Below, one piece after another: positions 44,630 through 53,939 of a stretch of 64,000 bases of DNA. The DNA comes from Phenylobacterium sp. GTDB lineage: Bacteria; Pseudomonadota; Alphaproteobacteria; Caulobacterales; Caulobacteraceae. Positions within the stretch are counted from its first letter, which is position 1. The number at the start of each line of letters is the position of its first letter. The translations under genes were made by a program, and so were the position numbers. The stretch is from assembly GCF_025934275.1 (NCBI RefSeq), contig NZ_JAICYI010000009.1, forward strand, positions 1 to 64,000, in the 5' to 3' direction. The notes beneath the pieces were generated by a model. The model was not told the DNA's origin and did no database searches. It saw only the letters and a list, made by a program, of their open reading frames with translations.

Positions 44630-47239
44630 TCAGAACCCCCAGCGCCGGACATACCAGGTCTTTGCGAGCGTGGTCAGCGCGGCGTAGGCGATCAGGAACG
44701 CCGCCACGATCGGCCAGTAGAGCGCCGGCAGAGGAACGAAGCCGAGCGCGCCGCCGGCCCACGTGAACGGCAGGGCGATGGCGACAGCTGACACGAGCAG
44801 GCTGGTGAACGTCAAAGCCAGGCTCGCCCGGCTCTGCACGAATGGGATCTTCGCGGTTCGGATCACGTGGATGATCAGCGTCTGGGTCAGCAGCGACTCC
44901 ACGAACCATCCGGTCTGGAAGAGGTGCGGGTTGGTCCCGGCCTGGAAGACGAACCACATCGCCGCGAAAGCCGCATAGTCGAAGATCGAACTGATGGGTC
45001 CGATCAGAAGGACGAAGCGAAGCAGGCCCGCGATCTCCCACTTGCGCGGCTTCAGAAGGTAGTCGGGATCGACGCGATCGGTCGGGATGGCGGTCTGGGA
45101 GACATCGTAGAGGAAGTTGTTGGTGAGGACCTGGATCGGGGCCATCGGAAGGAAGGGAAGCAGCAGGCTCGCCCCGAGCACGCTGAACATGTTGCCGAAG
45201 TTCGAGCTCGCGCCCATTCGGATGTACTTGATGATGTTGCCGAAAACACGCCGACCCTCGAGCACCCCGTCCTGCAGCACCGCGAGGCTTTTCTCGAGCA
45301 GGATGATGTCGGCGGACTCCTTGGCGATGTCGACGGCGGTGTCGACCGAGACGCCAACGTCAGCCGCCTTCAGACCCGGACCATCGTTGATCCCGTCGCC
45401 CAGGAAGCCCACCACATGGCCGCGGGCGCGCAGAGCGCCGATCACCCGCGCCTTCTGCTCCGGCGAAACCTTGGCGAACACCTGGGCCGTGTCGGCGAGC
45501 TCGCCCAGCGCCTTGTCGTCCAGCGCCTCGACCTCGGAGCCGAGGATGATCCGCTCCGGCGCCAGGCCCACGTCGCGGCAGATCTTGCGGGTGACCAGAT
45601 CGTTGTCGCCGGTGAGGATCTTCACAGTCACCCCGGCCTGGGAGAGGCGCGCCAGGGCGGGCCCCGCCGACTCCTTCGGCGGGTCGAGGAATCCGACATA
45701 GCCCACCAGGGTAAGGGCCTTCTCGTCGGCCACGCTGAACGCATGGCCGGTGTCGGGCGCCTCCTTCACCGCCACCGCTACAATGCGGAAGCCGTCGCCG
45801 TTGAGCTTGGCCGAGACCTCGTGCGCGCGGGCGAGATGCGACGGATCGAGGGCGCCTTCCCTGTCTCCGATCCGATATCGGCTGCAGACGGCCAGCACCT
45901 CCTCCACCGCGCCCTTGCAGATCAGGATTCGGCCGCCGGTCTTGTCTTCCAGCACCACTGACAGGCGCCGCCGCTGGAAATCGAACGGCACCTCGTCGAT
46001 CTTGCGGTAGCCGGAGGCGCGGACAGGACCTTCATGCTCCGCATGCTCGAGCACGGCCACGTCGAGCAGATTCTTCAGACCGGTCTGGAAGCGGCTGTTG
46101 AGATAGGCGTACTTCTGCACCGAGTCGTCATCGTGGCCCTGCACGTTGAGGTGCAGCTTCAGGACTACCTTGTCCTGGGTGAGCGTGCCCGTCTTGTCGG
46201 TGCACAGCACGTCCATGGCGCCGAAGTCCTGAATCGCGTTCAGCCGCTTCACGATCACCTTCTTGCGGGACATGGCGAGCGCGCCTTGCGAGAGGTTCAC
46301 GGTCACGATCATCGGCAGCATCTCGGGCGTAAGCCCGACCGCGACAGAGACGGCGAAGAGGAGGGCTTCAAGCCAGTCGCCCTTGGTGAGCCCGTTGATC
46401 AGGAATACCGCAGGCGTCATCACGCCGATCATCCAGATCATCATCCAGACGACGCCGTTCACGCCCTTGTCGAAACTCGTCTGGCCTTTCGCGGCGACAA
46501 CCTTGCGAGCGAGGCGTCCGAAATGGGTCCGCTCGCCGGTGGCCGCCACCACGGCGAGCCCGTAGCCGCTCACCACATGACTGCCCATGAAGGCCATGTC
46601 GGGCAGCTCGAAGTCGTCGGCAGGCGAGCTGCCGATGATCTCCGCGTGCTTTTCGGCCGGGAGCGACTCTCCCGTCAGCGCCGACTGATTTACGAAGAGG
46701 TCCTTGGTCTCGATCAGGCGCACGTCGGCCGGGACCATATCACCGGCGGAGAGCCGGACCACGTCGCCCGGCACGAGCTGCTGGATCGGGATCTCGATAA
46801 ATGCCTCGCGCGCGCCGGGCCGCCGGACGCTGGCGAGAGTCCTGACCATGCCGGCAAGCTTGGCGGCCGCGGCATTCGAGCGGTGCTCCTGGATGAAGCC
46901 GAGCGCGACGCTCAGGATCACCATGGCCGCGATCACCAGCGCCGCGCGCGCATCGGAGAGGACCCAGGAGAGCGCGGCCAAGGCGATGAGGAGCGCGTTC
47001 AGCGGGTTCCGAGTGCGAGTCCAGAGTTCGCGCCAGATCGACGGAGGACCGGCTCGCGCGATCTGGTTCAGCCCACAGCGGCGGCGGCGCGCGGCGGCCG
47101 CCTGCGAACTCAGGCCCTCGGGCCGGCTCTCCAGCCGGGCGAGCGCCTCCGCTGGGGTCGCGCTCGCGGTGGCCCGCAGCTCGTTGGACAGCACCGCCCC
47201 GGCGGAGGTCGCGGGGCTTGGTTGGTCCGTCAGGGTCAT
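44630..47239 (-). CDS. mgtA: Magnesium-translocating P-type ATPase
   Basis: An 869-residue P3B-type ATPase. It shows LTGESLPAEKH, the phosphorylation motif DKTGT at Asp348, GDGINDGPGLK and about ten membrane helices, with the C-terminal set typical of MgtA/MgtB. It imports Mg2+ across the inner membrane. The ATG at 47239 (TLTDQPSP) has no strong ribosome site; the frame is open upstream. phoR follows 48 nt later on the same strand, so a shared transcript is possible. Confidence 0.94.
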   Translation of the reverse strand: MTLTDQPSPATSAGAVLSNELRATASATPAEALARLESRPEGLSSQAAAARRRRCGLNQIARAGPPSIWRELWTRTRNPLNALLIALAALSWVLSDARAALVIAAMVILSVALGFIQEHRSNAAAAKLAGMVRTLASVRRPGAREAFIEIPIQQLVPGDVVRLSAGDMVPADVRLIETKDLFVNQSALTGESLPAEKHAEIIGSSPADDFELPDMAFMGSHVVSGYGLAVVAATGERTHFGRLARKVVAAKGQTSFDKGVNGVVWMMIWMIGVMTPAVFLINGLTKGDWLEALLFAVSVAVGLTPEMLPMIVTVNLSQGALAMSRKKVIVKRLNAIQDFGAMDVLCTDKTGTLTQDKVVLKLHLNVQGHDDDSVQKYAYLNSRFQTGLKNLLDVAVLEHAEHEGPVRASGYRKIDEVPFDFQRRRLSVVLEDKTGGRILICKGAVEEVLAVCSRYRIGDREGALDPSHLARAHEVSAKLNGDGFRIVAVAVKEAPDTGHAFSVADEKALTLVGYVGFLDPPKESAGPALARLSQAGVTVKILTGDNDLVTRKICRDVGLAPERIILGSEVEALDDKALGELADTAQVFAKVSPEQKARVIGALRARGHVVGFLGDGINDGPGLKAADVGVSVDTAVDIAKESADIILLEKSLAVLQDGVLEGRRVFGNIIKYIRMGASSNFGNMFSVLGASLLLPFLPMAPIQVLTNNFLYDVSQTAIPTDRVDPDYLLKPRKWEIAGLLRFVLLIGPISSIFDYAAFAAMWFVFQAGTNPHLFQTGWFVESLLTQTLIIHVIRTAKIPFVQSRASLALTFTSLLVSAVAIALPFTWAGGALGFVPLPALYWPIVAAFLIAYAALTTLAKTWYVRRWGF

Positions 47240-47298
47240 GCTGAACCGTCCCGGCGCAGCCTCGCCTGCGCCATGATCGATCGCAAAGTCATTTGGGC

Positions 47299-47511
47299 CT
47301 AGCGGCTCGCCCGCCAGGCGACATACGCGCCCGCCGCCATGACCATCAGGGCGAAGGCCCGCCGCGCCCACTTGGCCTGGCCTTCGAGCAACCGGGCGGC
47401 CGGGCCGCCGAGAAGGGCGCCAATCCCGCCGCCGACCAGCGCCGCGCGCTTGTTCGCGATGCGATCAGCGACGGCGGCGGGCTTCAGGGCGATCAGCTGG
47501 GCGGCGATCAT
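47299..47511 (-). CDS. Small hypothetical protein with one membrane helix
   Basis: A 70-residue protein (MIAAQLIALKPAAVADRIANK...) with a Gly-rich hydrophobic stretch (~20-33, VGGGIGALLGGPAARLL) and a C-terminal helix (~46-64). The ATG at 47511 lies within the 3' end of the ArsR gene on the same strand, out of frame, and so may be coupled to it. A membrane-associated role near persulfide genes is only a guess. Confidence 0.55.
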   Translation of the reverse strand: MIAAQLIALKPAAVADRIANKRAALVGGGIGALLGGPAARLLEGQAKWARRAFALMVMAAGAYVAWRASR

Positions 47512-47818
47512 TGGTCGGCGTCCTTCCTGGGGGGCAGAAGATCTCCGCAAGCGTCGCCACCACCCTCACCGCCGCCGGATCGGCGATTCGGTAGAAGATG
47601 GTCTGGCCTTCCCGACGCGTGGCCACGACGCCTTGTTCGCGCAGCACCGCGAGATATTGCGACAGCGCCGATTGTGAGAGCCCGACGAGCGTCTGGATTT
47701 GACCCACCGCAAGCTCCGGCTCGCCGAGATGGCACAGGATCATCAGCCGTCGCTCATTGGACAGCGCCCTGAGCAGCTTCGCCGCGTCGGACGCGCTGGC
47801 CTCGAACTCGGTATTTAT
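47465..47818 (-). CDS. BigR/SqrR-type ArsR repressor (non-standard start)
   Basis: A 117-residue ArsR winged-helix protein (ALSNERRLMILCHL, SQSALSQYLAVLREQGVV, REGQTIFYRIAD, LAEIFC). Cys29 and Cys95 are 66 residues apart, exactly the spacing of the persulfide-sensing pair in SqrR (C41/C107) and BigR (C42/C108). The first standard start codon, ATG at 47743, would remove helices 1-2, so translation may begin at the ATA at 47816-47818 (INTEFEASASD...); the in-frame stop upstream is close. It is divergent from the persulfide-dioxygenase-like gene that this group normally represses. Confidence 0.85.
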   Translation of the reverse strand: MNTEFEASASDAAKLLRALSNERRLMILCHLGEPELAVGQIQTLVGLSQSALSQYLAVLREQGVVATRREGQTIFYRIADPAAVRVVATLAEIFCPPGRTPTNDRRPADRPEARRRR

Positions 47819-47844
47819 GTGCGAGCCGAAGGGAGGCTCTATTT

Positions 47845-48708
47845 ATGCGCCCCGCCGTCCAAGCCTTTTTCGATCCCGCCACTGCGACCGTCACCTATCT
47901 CGTCTTCGACCCCGCGACCAAGGCGGCCGCGATCATCGATCCGGTCCTGGATTACGAGCCGAAGGGCGCGCGCATTTCCACCGGCTCGGCCGAGACGGTG
48001 CTCTCGGCCGCGCGCCATCAGGGACTCGACATCCGCTACGTGCTGGAGACCCACGCCCATGCCGACCACCTGTCGGCGGCCGACTACATTCGCCGCGAGA
48101 CCGGCGCGCAGGTTGCGATCGGATCGCACATCACCGAGGTCCAGAAGATCTTCATCCCGCGCTTTGAAGCCTATGACGTCAAACCCGACGGGGCGGTGTT
48201 CGACCGGCTGGTGAACGAGGGCGATCGGCTGGAGCTCGGCAAGCTCGAGATCGGGGTCCTGCACACGCCCGGTCATACGCCCGCCTGCGTCACCTATGCC
48301 ATCGGCGACGCCGCCTTCGTGGGCGACACGCTGTTCATGCCGGACTACGGCACGGCCCGGGCCGACTTCCCGGGCGGCGACGCGACGAGTCTCTATCGTT
48401 CCATCCGCAAGATCCTGTCGCTACCGCCAAGCACGCGGATCTTCGTGGGTCACGACTACCTGCCGGAGGCCGGCCGCACGGAAAACCGCTGGGAGACCAC
48501 CGTCGCTGAGGAGGCCGCTTCGAATATCTATATCCATCAAGGGGTAAGCGAGGCCGAGTTCGTGGCGCGGCGAGAGGCGCGCGATGCGACCCTCGCGCCG
48601 CCGGCCCTGATCTTGCCGTCGCTGCAGGTGAACATCCGGGGCGGCGCGCTTCCGCCGCCCACCGCGGACGGCCACGTGTTCCTGCGGCTGCCGCTCACGC
48701 TCGGCTGA
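47845..48708 (+). CDS. MBL-fold hydrolase, persulfide dioxygenase-like (Blh-type)
   Basis: A 287-residue metallo-beta-lactamase-fold protein. The metal motif THAHADHLS, the LHTPGHTPACVTY His and the FVGDTLFMPDYGTARADFPGG Asp are in place; GHDY gives the last His. It resembles ETHE1/persulfide dioxygenase and the Blh proteins controlled by BigR. Probably detoxifies glutathione persulfide. The ATG at 47845 has GGGAGG upstream. Divergent from the ArsR gene, only 26 nt away. Confidence 0.9.
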   Translation: MRPAVQAFFDPATATVTYLVFDPATKAAAIIDPVLDYEPKGARISTGSAETVLSAARHQGLDIRYVLETHAHADHLSAADYIRRETGAQVAIGSHITEVQKIFIPRFEAYDVKPDGAVFDRLVNEGDRLELGKLEIGVLHTPGHTPACVTYAIGDAAFVGDTLFMPDYGTARADFPGGDATSLYRSIRKILSLPPSTRIFVGHDYLPEAGRTENRWETTVAEEAASNIYIHQGVSEAEFVARREARDATLAPPALILPSLQVNIRGGALPPPTADGHVFLRLPLTLG

Positions 48709-48776
48709 GCGCGCGAGGCGCTTGCCTGCCGTCTCGTAAAGGCGCCCTGATGCGGCAAACCCGCAGGAGGGCTTCC

Positions 48777-49982
48777 GTGCAGATCGACCTGCTTTCCCCG
48801 GAGCGTTTCGTGGGCGGCCAGCCGCACGACCAGTTCCGCTGGCTGCGCGAGCACGATCCGGTCCACTGGCACGACGAACCGGACGGCCCGGGCTTCTGGG
48901 CGGTGACGCGCTTCGATGACGTCTGGACCGTCGACCGGGACTTCCAGACCTACTCGTCGGAACCCACCATCATGATCCGCGACCCGCTGAGCGAGCAGCA
49001 GGGCTTCGGCGGCGCCAAGATGATGCTGATGATGGACCCGCCGGAACACACCGCGTTCCGCAAGCTGATCCGGGCGGAGTTCACGCAGCCCGCCGCCCAC
49101 CTGCGCGAGGGCCGCATCCAGGCGCTGGCGCGGCAGATCGTGGATGGCGTCATCGGGCGCGGCGAATGCGATTTCGTCGCCGACGTGGCGGGCGAAATGC
49201 CCTCCTTTGTGATCGCCGAGCTGATGGGCCTGCCGCTCGACGACGGCCGCGAGCTCTACAAGCTGACCGAGATCATCCACACCGCACCCGAGGCGCAGGC
49301 TCCGGGGGCCGGCGGCCAGGCGGTGATGAAGATGTTCGAGTACGGCTCGGGCGTGATCGCCGAAAAGCGAGCGCGGCCGGGCGAGGACCTCGCCTCCAAG
49401 CTGCTGGCGGCCGAGGTCGACGGGCGTCGGCTGACGGACACCGAGTTCCTGCTGTTCTTCCTGCTGCTGGTGGACGCCGGCGGCGACACCACGCGCAACC
49501 TGCTCTCAGGGGGCCTGCTGGCGCTCATGCGACACCCGGATCAGTTCCGCTGGCTGATAGCCGACCTCGACGCACGCCTTGCGACCGCGCGCGAGGAGCT
49601 GCTGCGCTGGACCACGCCGGTGATCTACATGCGCCGCACGGCGAGGAAGGCGACCGAGCTCGCCGGCAAGCCGATCCGCGACGGCGACAAGGTGGTGATG
49701 TACTTCGGCTCGGCCAACCGCGATCCGGCGAAGTTCGACGCGCCCGAGACGCTGGACCTCTCGCGCAGCTCCAACCCGCACAACGCCTTCGGCGTCGGCG
49801 CCCACGGCTGCCTTGGGCAGCACATCGCTCGCATCGAGATCGACGCGATGCTGCGCGAGGTGCTGACGCGCATGACGGATTTCCAGCTCGCCGGCGAACC
49901 CGAGTGGCTGCCCTCCAACTTCATCTCCGGGCCGAAGGCGATGCCGCTCAGGTTCAAGGCTCAGGCGAAGGTGGCGGCCTAG
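48777..49982 (+). CDS. Cytochrome P450
   Basis: A 401-residue bacterial P450 with I-helix AGGDTTRN, the ExxR motif EELLR, and the heme-binding FGVGAHGCLG with Cys345. Overall it resembles the CYP125/CYP142-like and linalool 8-hydroxylase-type class I P450s common in sphingomonads and Caulobacterales. It needs a ferredoxin partner not seen here. The GTG at 48777 with AGGAGG upstream is preferred to an ATG at 48750. It stands alone. Confidence 0.93.
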   Translation: MQIDLLSPERFVGGQPHDQFRWLREHDPVHWHDEPDGPGFWAVTRFDDVWTVDRDFQTYSSEPTIMIRDPLSEQQGFGGAKMMLMMDPPEHTAFRKLIRAEFTQPAAHLREGRIQALARQIVDGVIGRGECDFVADVAGEMPSFVIAELMGLPLDDGRELYKLTEIIHTAPEAQAPGAGGQAVMKMFEYGSGVIAEKRARPGEDLASKLLAAEVDGRRLTDTEFLLFFLLLVDAGGDTTRNLLSGGLLALMRHPDQFRWLIADLDARLATAREELLRWTTPVIYMRRTARKATELAGKPIRDGDKVVMYFGSANRDPAKFDAPETLDLSRSSNPHNAFGVGAHGCLGQHIARIEIDAMLREVLTRMTDFQLAGEPEWLPSNFISGPKAMPLRFKAQAKVAA

Positions 49983-50130
49983 CCGTAGCCGGCCGCCACT
50001 CCCCGCGCTCAGTGCGGGCTATGGGCGGAGGGCGCCGTCCGCCCGCGCATCACCGGCGGCGGGGTCCGCAGCATGCCGTTGCCGGGATTGGCGTTCAGGT
50101 CGGCTGCGTGAAGGCGCGCCGGCGGTCTCC

Positions 50131-52326
50131 CTAGTTCGGCTCCGCCCTCGCAGGTCGCACCGTGTCGGCGCTCGCGAGGCCGCGGTGGACGAGCATCGGG
50201 CCGATCTCCGGATCCTTGCCGTAGAAGGCGCGGAACATCGGGCCGTAGTCCTCGGTGTGCCCCCTGGAAAGGATCAGATCGCGGAAACGCTGCCCGTTCT
50301 CGCGAGTCAGGCCGCCGTGCTGCTCGAACCATGCATAGGAGTCGTCGGCCAGCATCTGGGTCCAGAGATAGGCGTAGTAGCCGGCCGCGTAGTTATTGGC
50401 CCAGATGTGCAGGAAGTAGCTCGAGCGGTAGCGGGGCGGCACGTCGGGGAAATCGACGTTGCCTGCTTTCAGCGCCTGGAGTTCGAAGGCGTCGACGTTC
50501 TGCTTGGGCGCCGTGGCGGGCTGCATGTGCCACTGCATGTCGAGCTCGGCCGCGGCGATCAGCTCGCCCATGGCGTAGCCCTGGTTGAACTTGGACGCCG
50601 TCTTGATCTTGTCGGCCAGCGCCTGCGGGATCGGCTGGCCCGTCCGGTAGTGCACCGCGTAGTGCTTCAGGACCTTCGGATCTAGCGCCCAGTTCTCGTT
50701 GAACTGCGAGGGGAACTCCACGAAGTCCCGGGCGACGTTGGTCCCGGAGAGCGACGGATATTCCTGCGCGGCGAACAGGCCATGCAGCGCGTGGCCGAAC
50801 TCGTGGAACATGGTCGTCACGTCGTCGAAGGTGATCAGCGCCGGCTGGCCGGGCCCCGGAGGGGTGAAGTTGGCGACATTGTAGATGACCGGCTTTGTGC
50901 CCAGGAGCTTCGACTGGCCGACCAGGTGGCTCATCCAGGCGCCGCCGGATTTGTTGTCGCGCTTGAAATAGTCGAAGTACATCAGGCCGAGCAGCGAGCC
51001 GTCCTTGTCGTGCACCTCGAAGACCATCATCTCGGGGTTCCAGACCGGGATGTCCTTCCGCGGCTTGAAGGTCACGCCGTAGAGCTGGTTGGCGGCATAG
51101 AAGACGCCGTCGGTCAGCACCTTGTGCAGCTCGAAATAGGGCTCCAGCTCATCGTCGCTGAGGTCGTAGCGGGCCTTCTTCACGCGGTCCGAGTAGCGCT
51201 CCCAGTCCCACGGCTTCAGCTGGAAGTGCTCGCCCCCCGCTTCGATCGCCTTCTGGATGTCGGCGGCTTCGGCGGCCGAACGGGTGCGGGCGGCCGGCGC
51301 GAGCCGGCCGATGAAGCGCTGCACCGCCTCTGGGGTCTCGGCCATCTGGTTCGAAAGCACATAGGCCGCATAGTTGGGATAGCCGAGCAGCTTGGCCTTC
51401 TGCGCCCGAAGCACCGCCATGGTGGCGATCAGGTCGCGGGTGTCGTTGGCGTCCCCCTTCTCGGCCCGCATCCAGCCGGCGTTGAACAGCTGCTCGCGAA
51501 CGTCGCGGTCGGCGAGGTCCTGCAACAGTGGCTGCTGGGTGGTGTTCTGTAGCGCAATCAGCCACTTGCCGGCCAGCCCTCGGCTCTCAGCCGCCCGTTG
51601 GGCGGCGGCGATCTGCTGGTCCGACAGACCCTTGAGCTTGTCCCGATCGTCGATGACCAGGGCGCCCGCCTTGGCGGCGGCGAGCAGCTTCTGCTGGAAG
51701 GCGGTCGAGAAACTGGAGAGCTTCTCGTTGAGCCCTTTCAGCTGCGCCTGGTCGGCCGGCGAGAGCTGGGCGCCGGAGCGGATGAATTCCTGGTAGGTGA
51801 TCTTGAGGAGCTGCCGCGCCTCGGGGGAGAGCTTCAGGGCGGCGCGCTTGTCATAGATCGTCTTCACGCGCGCGAAGAGCCTGGGGTTCAGGTAGATCCA
51901 ATCGTGGTGCGCGGCGAGCTGGGGCGAGGTCTCCGCGTCGATCTTCTCGAGGGCGTCGTTGGTGTTCGCGCCGGTGAGCGCCGAGAAGACATTGGTCACC
52001 CGGTCGAGCATGCGGCCCGAGCGCTCCATGGCCACGACGGTGTTCTCGAAGGTGGGCGGGGCTGGATTGTCGGCGATGCGGGTGATCTCCGCCTTCTGCT
52101 GGCGCATCCCCTCCGCGATGGCCGGCAGGAAATCGGCGTCGTGGATCTTGTTGAACTGCGGCGCATGCAGGAACAGCGGGCTATCGTGGGCGAAGATCGC
52201 GCCGTGGCCGCTCATCGTCTTGTCTCCCTGGGCGTGGCGAACAGGATGCTGTGTCGCGGCGTCGGCGCCGCCGGCGGCGAGCGCCATCGCGGCGCAGCCC
52301 AGGAAAAGCATACGAAGTGTCGGCAT
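50131..52326 (-). CDS. dcp: M3 family peptidyl-dipeptidase (Dcp)
   Basis: A 731-residue zinc metallopeptidase of the M3 family, with HEFGH at 508-512 (TTMFHEFGHALHGLF) and the downstream Glu in FVEFPSQFNENW. It removes C-terminal dipeptides from peptides. An N-terminal signal peptide (LFLGCAAMALAAGGADAATQ) suggests periplasmic location. The ATG at 52326 is chosen because it directly precedes the hydrophobic segment. Length fits Dcp. Confidence 0.95.
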   Translation of the reverse strand: MPTLRMLFLGCAAMALAAGGADAATQHPVRHAQGDKTMSGHGAIFAHDSPLFLHAPQFNKIHDADFLPAIAEGMRQQKAEITRIADNPAPPTFENTVVAMERSGRMLDRVTNVFSALTGANTNDALEKIDAETSPQLAAHHDWIYLNPRLFARVKTIYDKRAALKLSPEARQLLKITYQEFIRSGAQLSPADQAQLKGLNEKLSSFSTAFQQKLLAAAKAGALVIDDRDKLKGLSDQQIAAAQRAAESRGLAGKWLIALQNTTQQPLLQDLADRDVREQLFNAGWMRAEKGDANDTRDLIATMAVLRAQKAKLLGYPNYAAYVLSNQMAETPEAVQRFIGRLAPAARTRSAAEAADIQKAIEAGGEHFQLKPWDWERYSDRVKKARYDLSDDELEPYFELHKVLTDGVFYAANQLYGVTFKPRKDIPVWNPEMMVFEVHDKDGSLLGLMYFDYFKRDNKSGGAWMSHLVGQSKLLGTKPVIYNVANFTPPGPGQPALITFDDVTTMFHEFGHALHGLFAAQEYPSLSGTNVARDFVEFPSQFNENWALDPKVLKHYAVHYRTGQPIPQALADKIKTASKFNQGYAMGELIAAAELDMQWHMQPATAPKQNVDAFELQALKAGNVDFPDVPPRYRSSYFLHIWANNYAAGYYAYLWTQMLADDSYAWFEQHGGLTRENGQRFRDLILSRGHTEDYGPMFRAFYGKDPEIGPMLVHRGLASADTVRPARAEPN

Positions 52327-52469
52327 AGAGCGTTCCCACAACCAGCGGCGGCCGCGCACCGCTAGCGCATGCTACGCCCCTCAGGGAAGGGGCGGCTGAG
52401 CGATTTTCGTCCCGAATGGGCGAGCTAGCGCGCAACTTTCGTCCAGGCGGGGTCCGCTTCCGGGTGGAA

Positions 52470-53837
52470 TTAGCTCACCATCTCCTCGCGCACGCGCCGA
52501 CGGGCGAGCCAGAACAGCAGCGCCGAGACGGAGCCCGCGATCGTCGAGGAGATCAGCGCCCATCTCAGGCCCTCGGCCTTGCCCAGACCGCCCACCTTGT
52601 TCAGCAGGTCCGCGAGCGCGCCGATGCAGATCGCGCCCAGCACAAGCCCCAGGAAGTTGATCACGAACAGCATCATAGAGGCGCTCATGGCGCGCATCTT
52701 CGGCGGCACCATCCCTTGGGCGGAGGAATAGACCGGCCCGTACCACAAGCTCCCCATGATCCCCGTGACCGACGTCAGGGCTATCGCGAGCACCGCCGAA
52801 TTCGTCGTGTAGATCAGCAGCGTGAACGGCAGCGCCGCGATCACCGCAATGGCCGGGATGGACCCGTAGACCCGCAGATCCCGCTTGCCCCAGCGGTCGG
52901 CGATCTGGCCCCCTAACCAGGAGCCGAACGTTCCGGCGACTCCGCCGATGACGCCGAGCGAGAGGCCGACGAAGGTCTGCGGCCGCATGCCGAACTGGTG
53001 CGCCAGCGCGGCTATCTCCGCGCCATGGCTGCGGTAGAAAAAGGAGGCGGAGAACGCCGCGTGGCCGTACCCGAGGAAGGCCCGGATGCCGGCCCCCCAG
53101 GCGAGCAGCCAGAATGCCCGCTTGCGGGAAAGATAGCGCAGCGTCTCGCCGAAGCTCGCCATCTCCTCGGTGACGCGCTCGCTCGCCTTGCCGATCAGCC
53201 GGCGAGGCTCCTTGAGGGTGAAGAACGACAGGATCGCCAGCCCCAGGCCGGGGATGGCGGCCACCAGGAACGCCACGCGCCAGCCGAAGAAGTCGGACAA
53301 GAAGCCGCCGATCGCCAGGCCCAGCAGCGAGCCGATCGGCGTGCCCATGGCGTAGAAGGCGAGCGCGGAAGCCCGCTTCTCCTTCGGCGTATAGTCGGCG
53401 ATCAGCGCGTGGCTGGTGGGCGTGCAGCCCGCCTCGCCGATGCCAACGCCGGCGCGCGCCGCCACCAGCTGGCCGAAGTTCTGCGCCAGCCCGCAGACGG
53501 CGGTGAAGCCGCTCCAGGCGGTCAGACATGCTGAGATGATCCAGACGCGATTGCCGCGGTCCGCGGCGCGCGCCAGCGGAAATCCCAGCACCGTGTAGAC
53601 GAGACCGAAGGCGAAACCGGACAGCAGCCCTACCTGCCAGTCGAGCAGGTGCAGGTCGTTCTTGATCGGCTCGGCCAGGATGTTGATCACCTGCCGGTCG
53701 AGGAAATTCACCACGTAGATCAGCAGCAGCACCCAGAGGGCGTAGCGGCGGTAGGCGGCGGAGAGGAGCGGCCGCGCAAGATGCGCCTCGCTTTCGTCCA
53801 CCAGCCCTTCGCCGGTGGGCACGGCGATCTCGGTCAT
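52470..53837 (-). CDS. MFS transporter (spinster-like)
   Basis: A 455-residue major-facilitator protein with twelve predicted helices. It has LLLIYVVNFLDRQVINILAEPI at helix 1, the ARAADRGNR loop 2-3 motif, and RAGVGIGEAGCTP, which are characteristic of the spinster-like branch. Substrate not predictable. The ATG at 53837 has GGGGGA upstream. No adjacent gene shares its transcript clearly. Confidence 0.92.
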   Translation of the reverse strand: MTEIAVPTGEGLVDESEAHLARPLLSAAYRRYALWVLLLIYVVNFLDRQVINILAEPIKNDLHLLDWQVGLLSGFAFGLVYTVLGFPLARAADRGNRVWIISACLTAWSGFTAVCGLAQNFGQLVAARAGVGIGEAGCTPTSHALIADYTPKEKRASALAFYAMGTPIGSLLGLAIGGFLSDFFGWRVAFLVAAIPGLGLAILSFFTLKEPRRLIGKASERVTEEMASFGETLRYLSRKRAFWLLAWGAGIRAFLGYGHAAFSASFFYRSHGAEIAALAHQFGMRPQTFVGLSLGVIGGVAGTFGSWLGGQIADRWGKRDLRVYGSIPAIAVIAALPFTLLIYTTNSAVLAIALTSVTGIMGSLWYGPVYSSAQGMVPPKMRAMSASMMLFVINFLGLVLGAICIGALADLLNKVGGLGKAEGLRWALISSTIAGSVSALLFWLARRRVREEMVS

Positions 53838-53939
53838 TCGTTCCCCCGGGAGCCTTCTTCGTCGCGCCCACTCTAGGCAGGGTTCCCCGGAGAGGCCCAG
53901 CCACTTAAATGGCGGGCTTCGTTCGAAGCGGAGGCGGCC

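Noticed and set aside
44867-47302. Two long plus-strand frames antisense to mgtA
   Set aside because: Composition mirrors mgtA codons; no independent start signal or motif.
47817-47844. Earlier ATG at 47817 as start of the MBL-fold gene
   Set aside because: It is 28 nt upstream and out of frame; the ATG at 47845 has the ribosome site.
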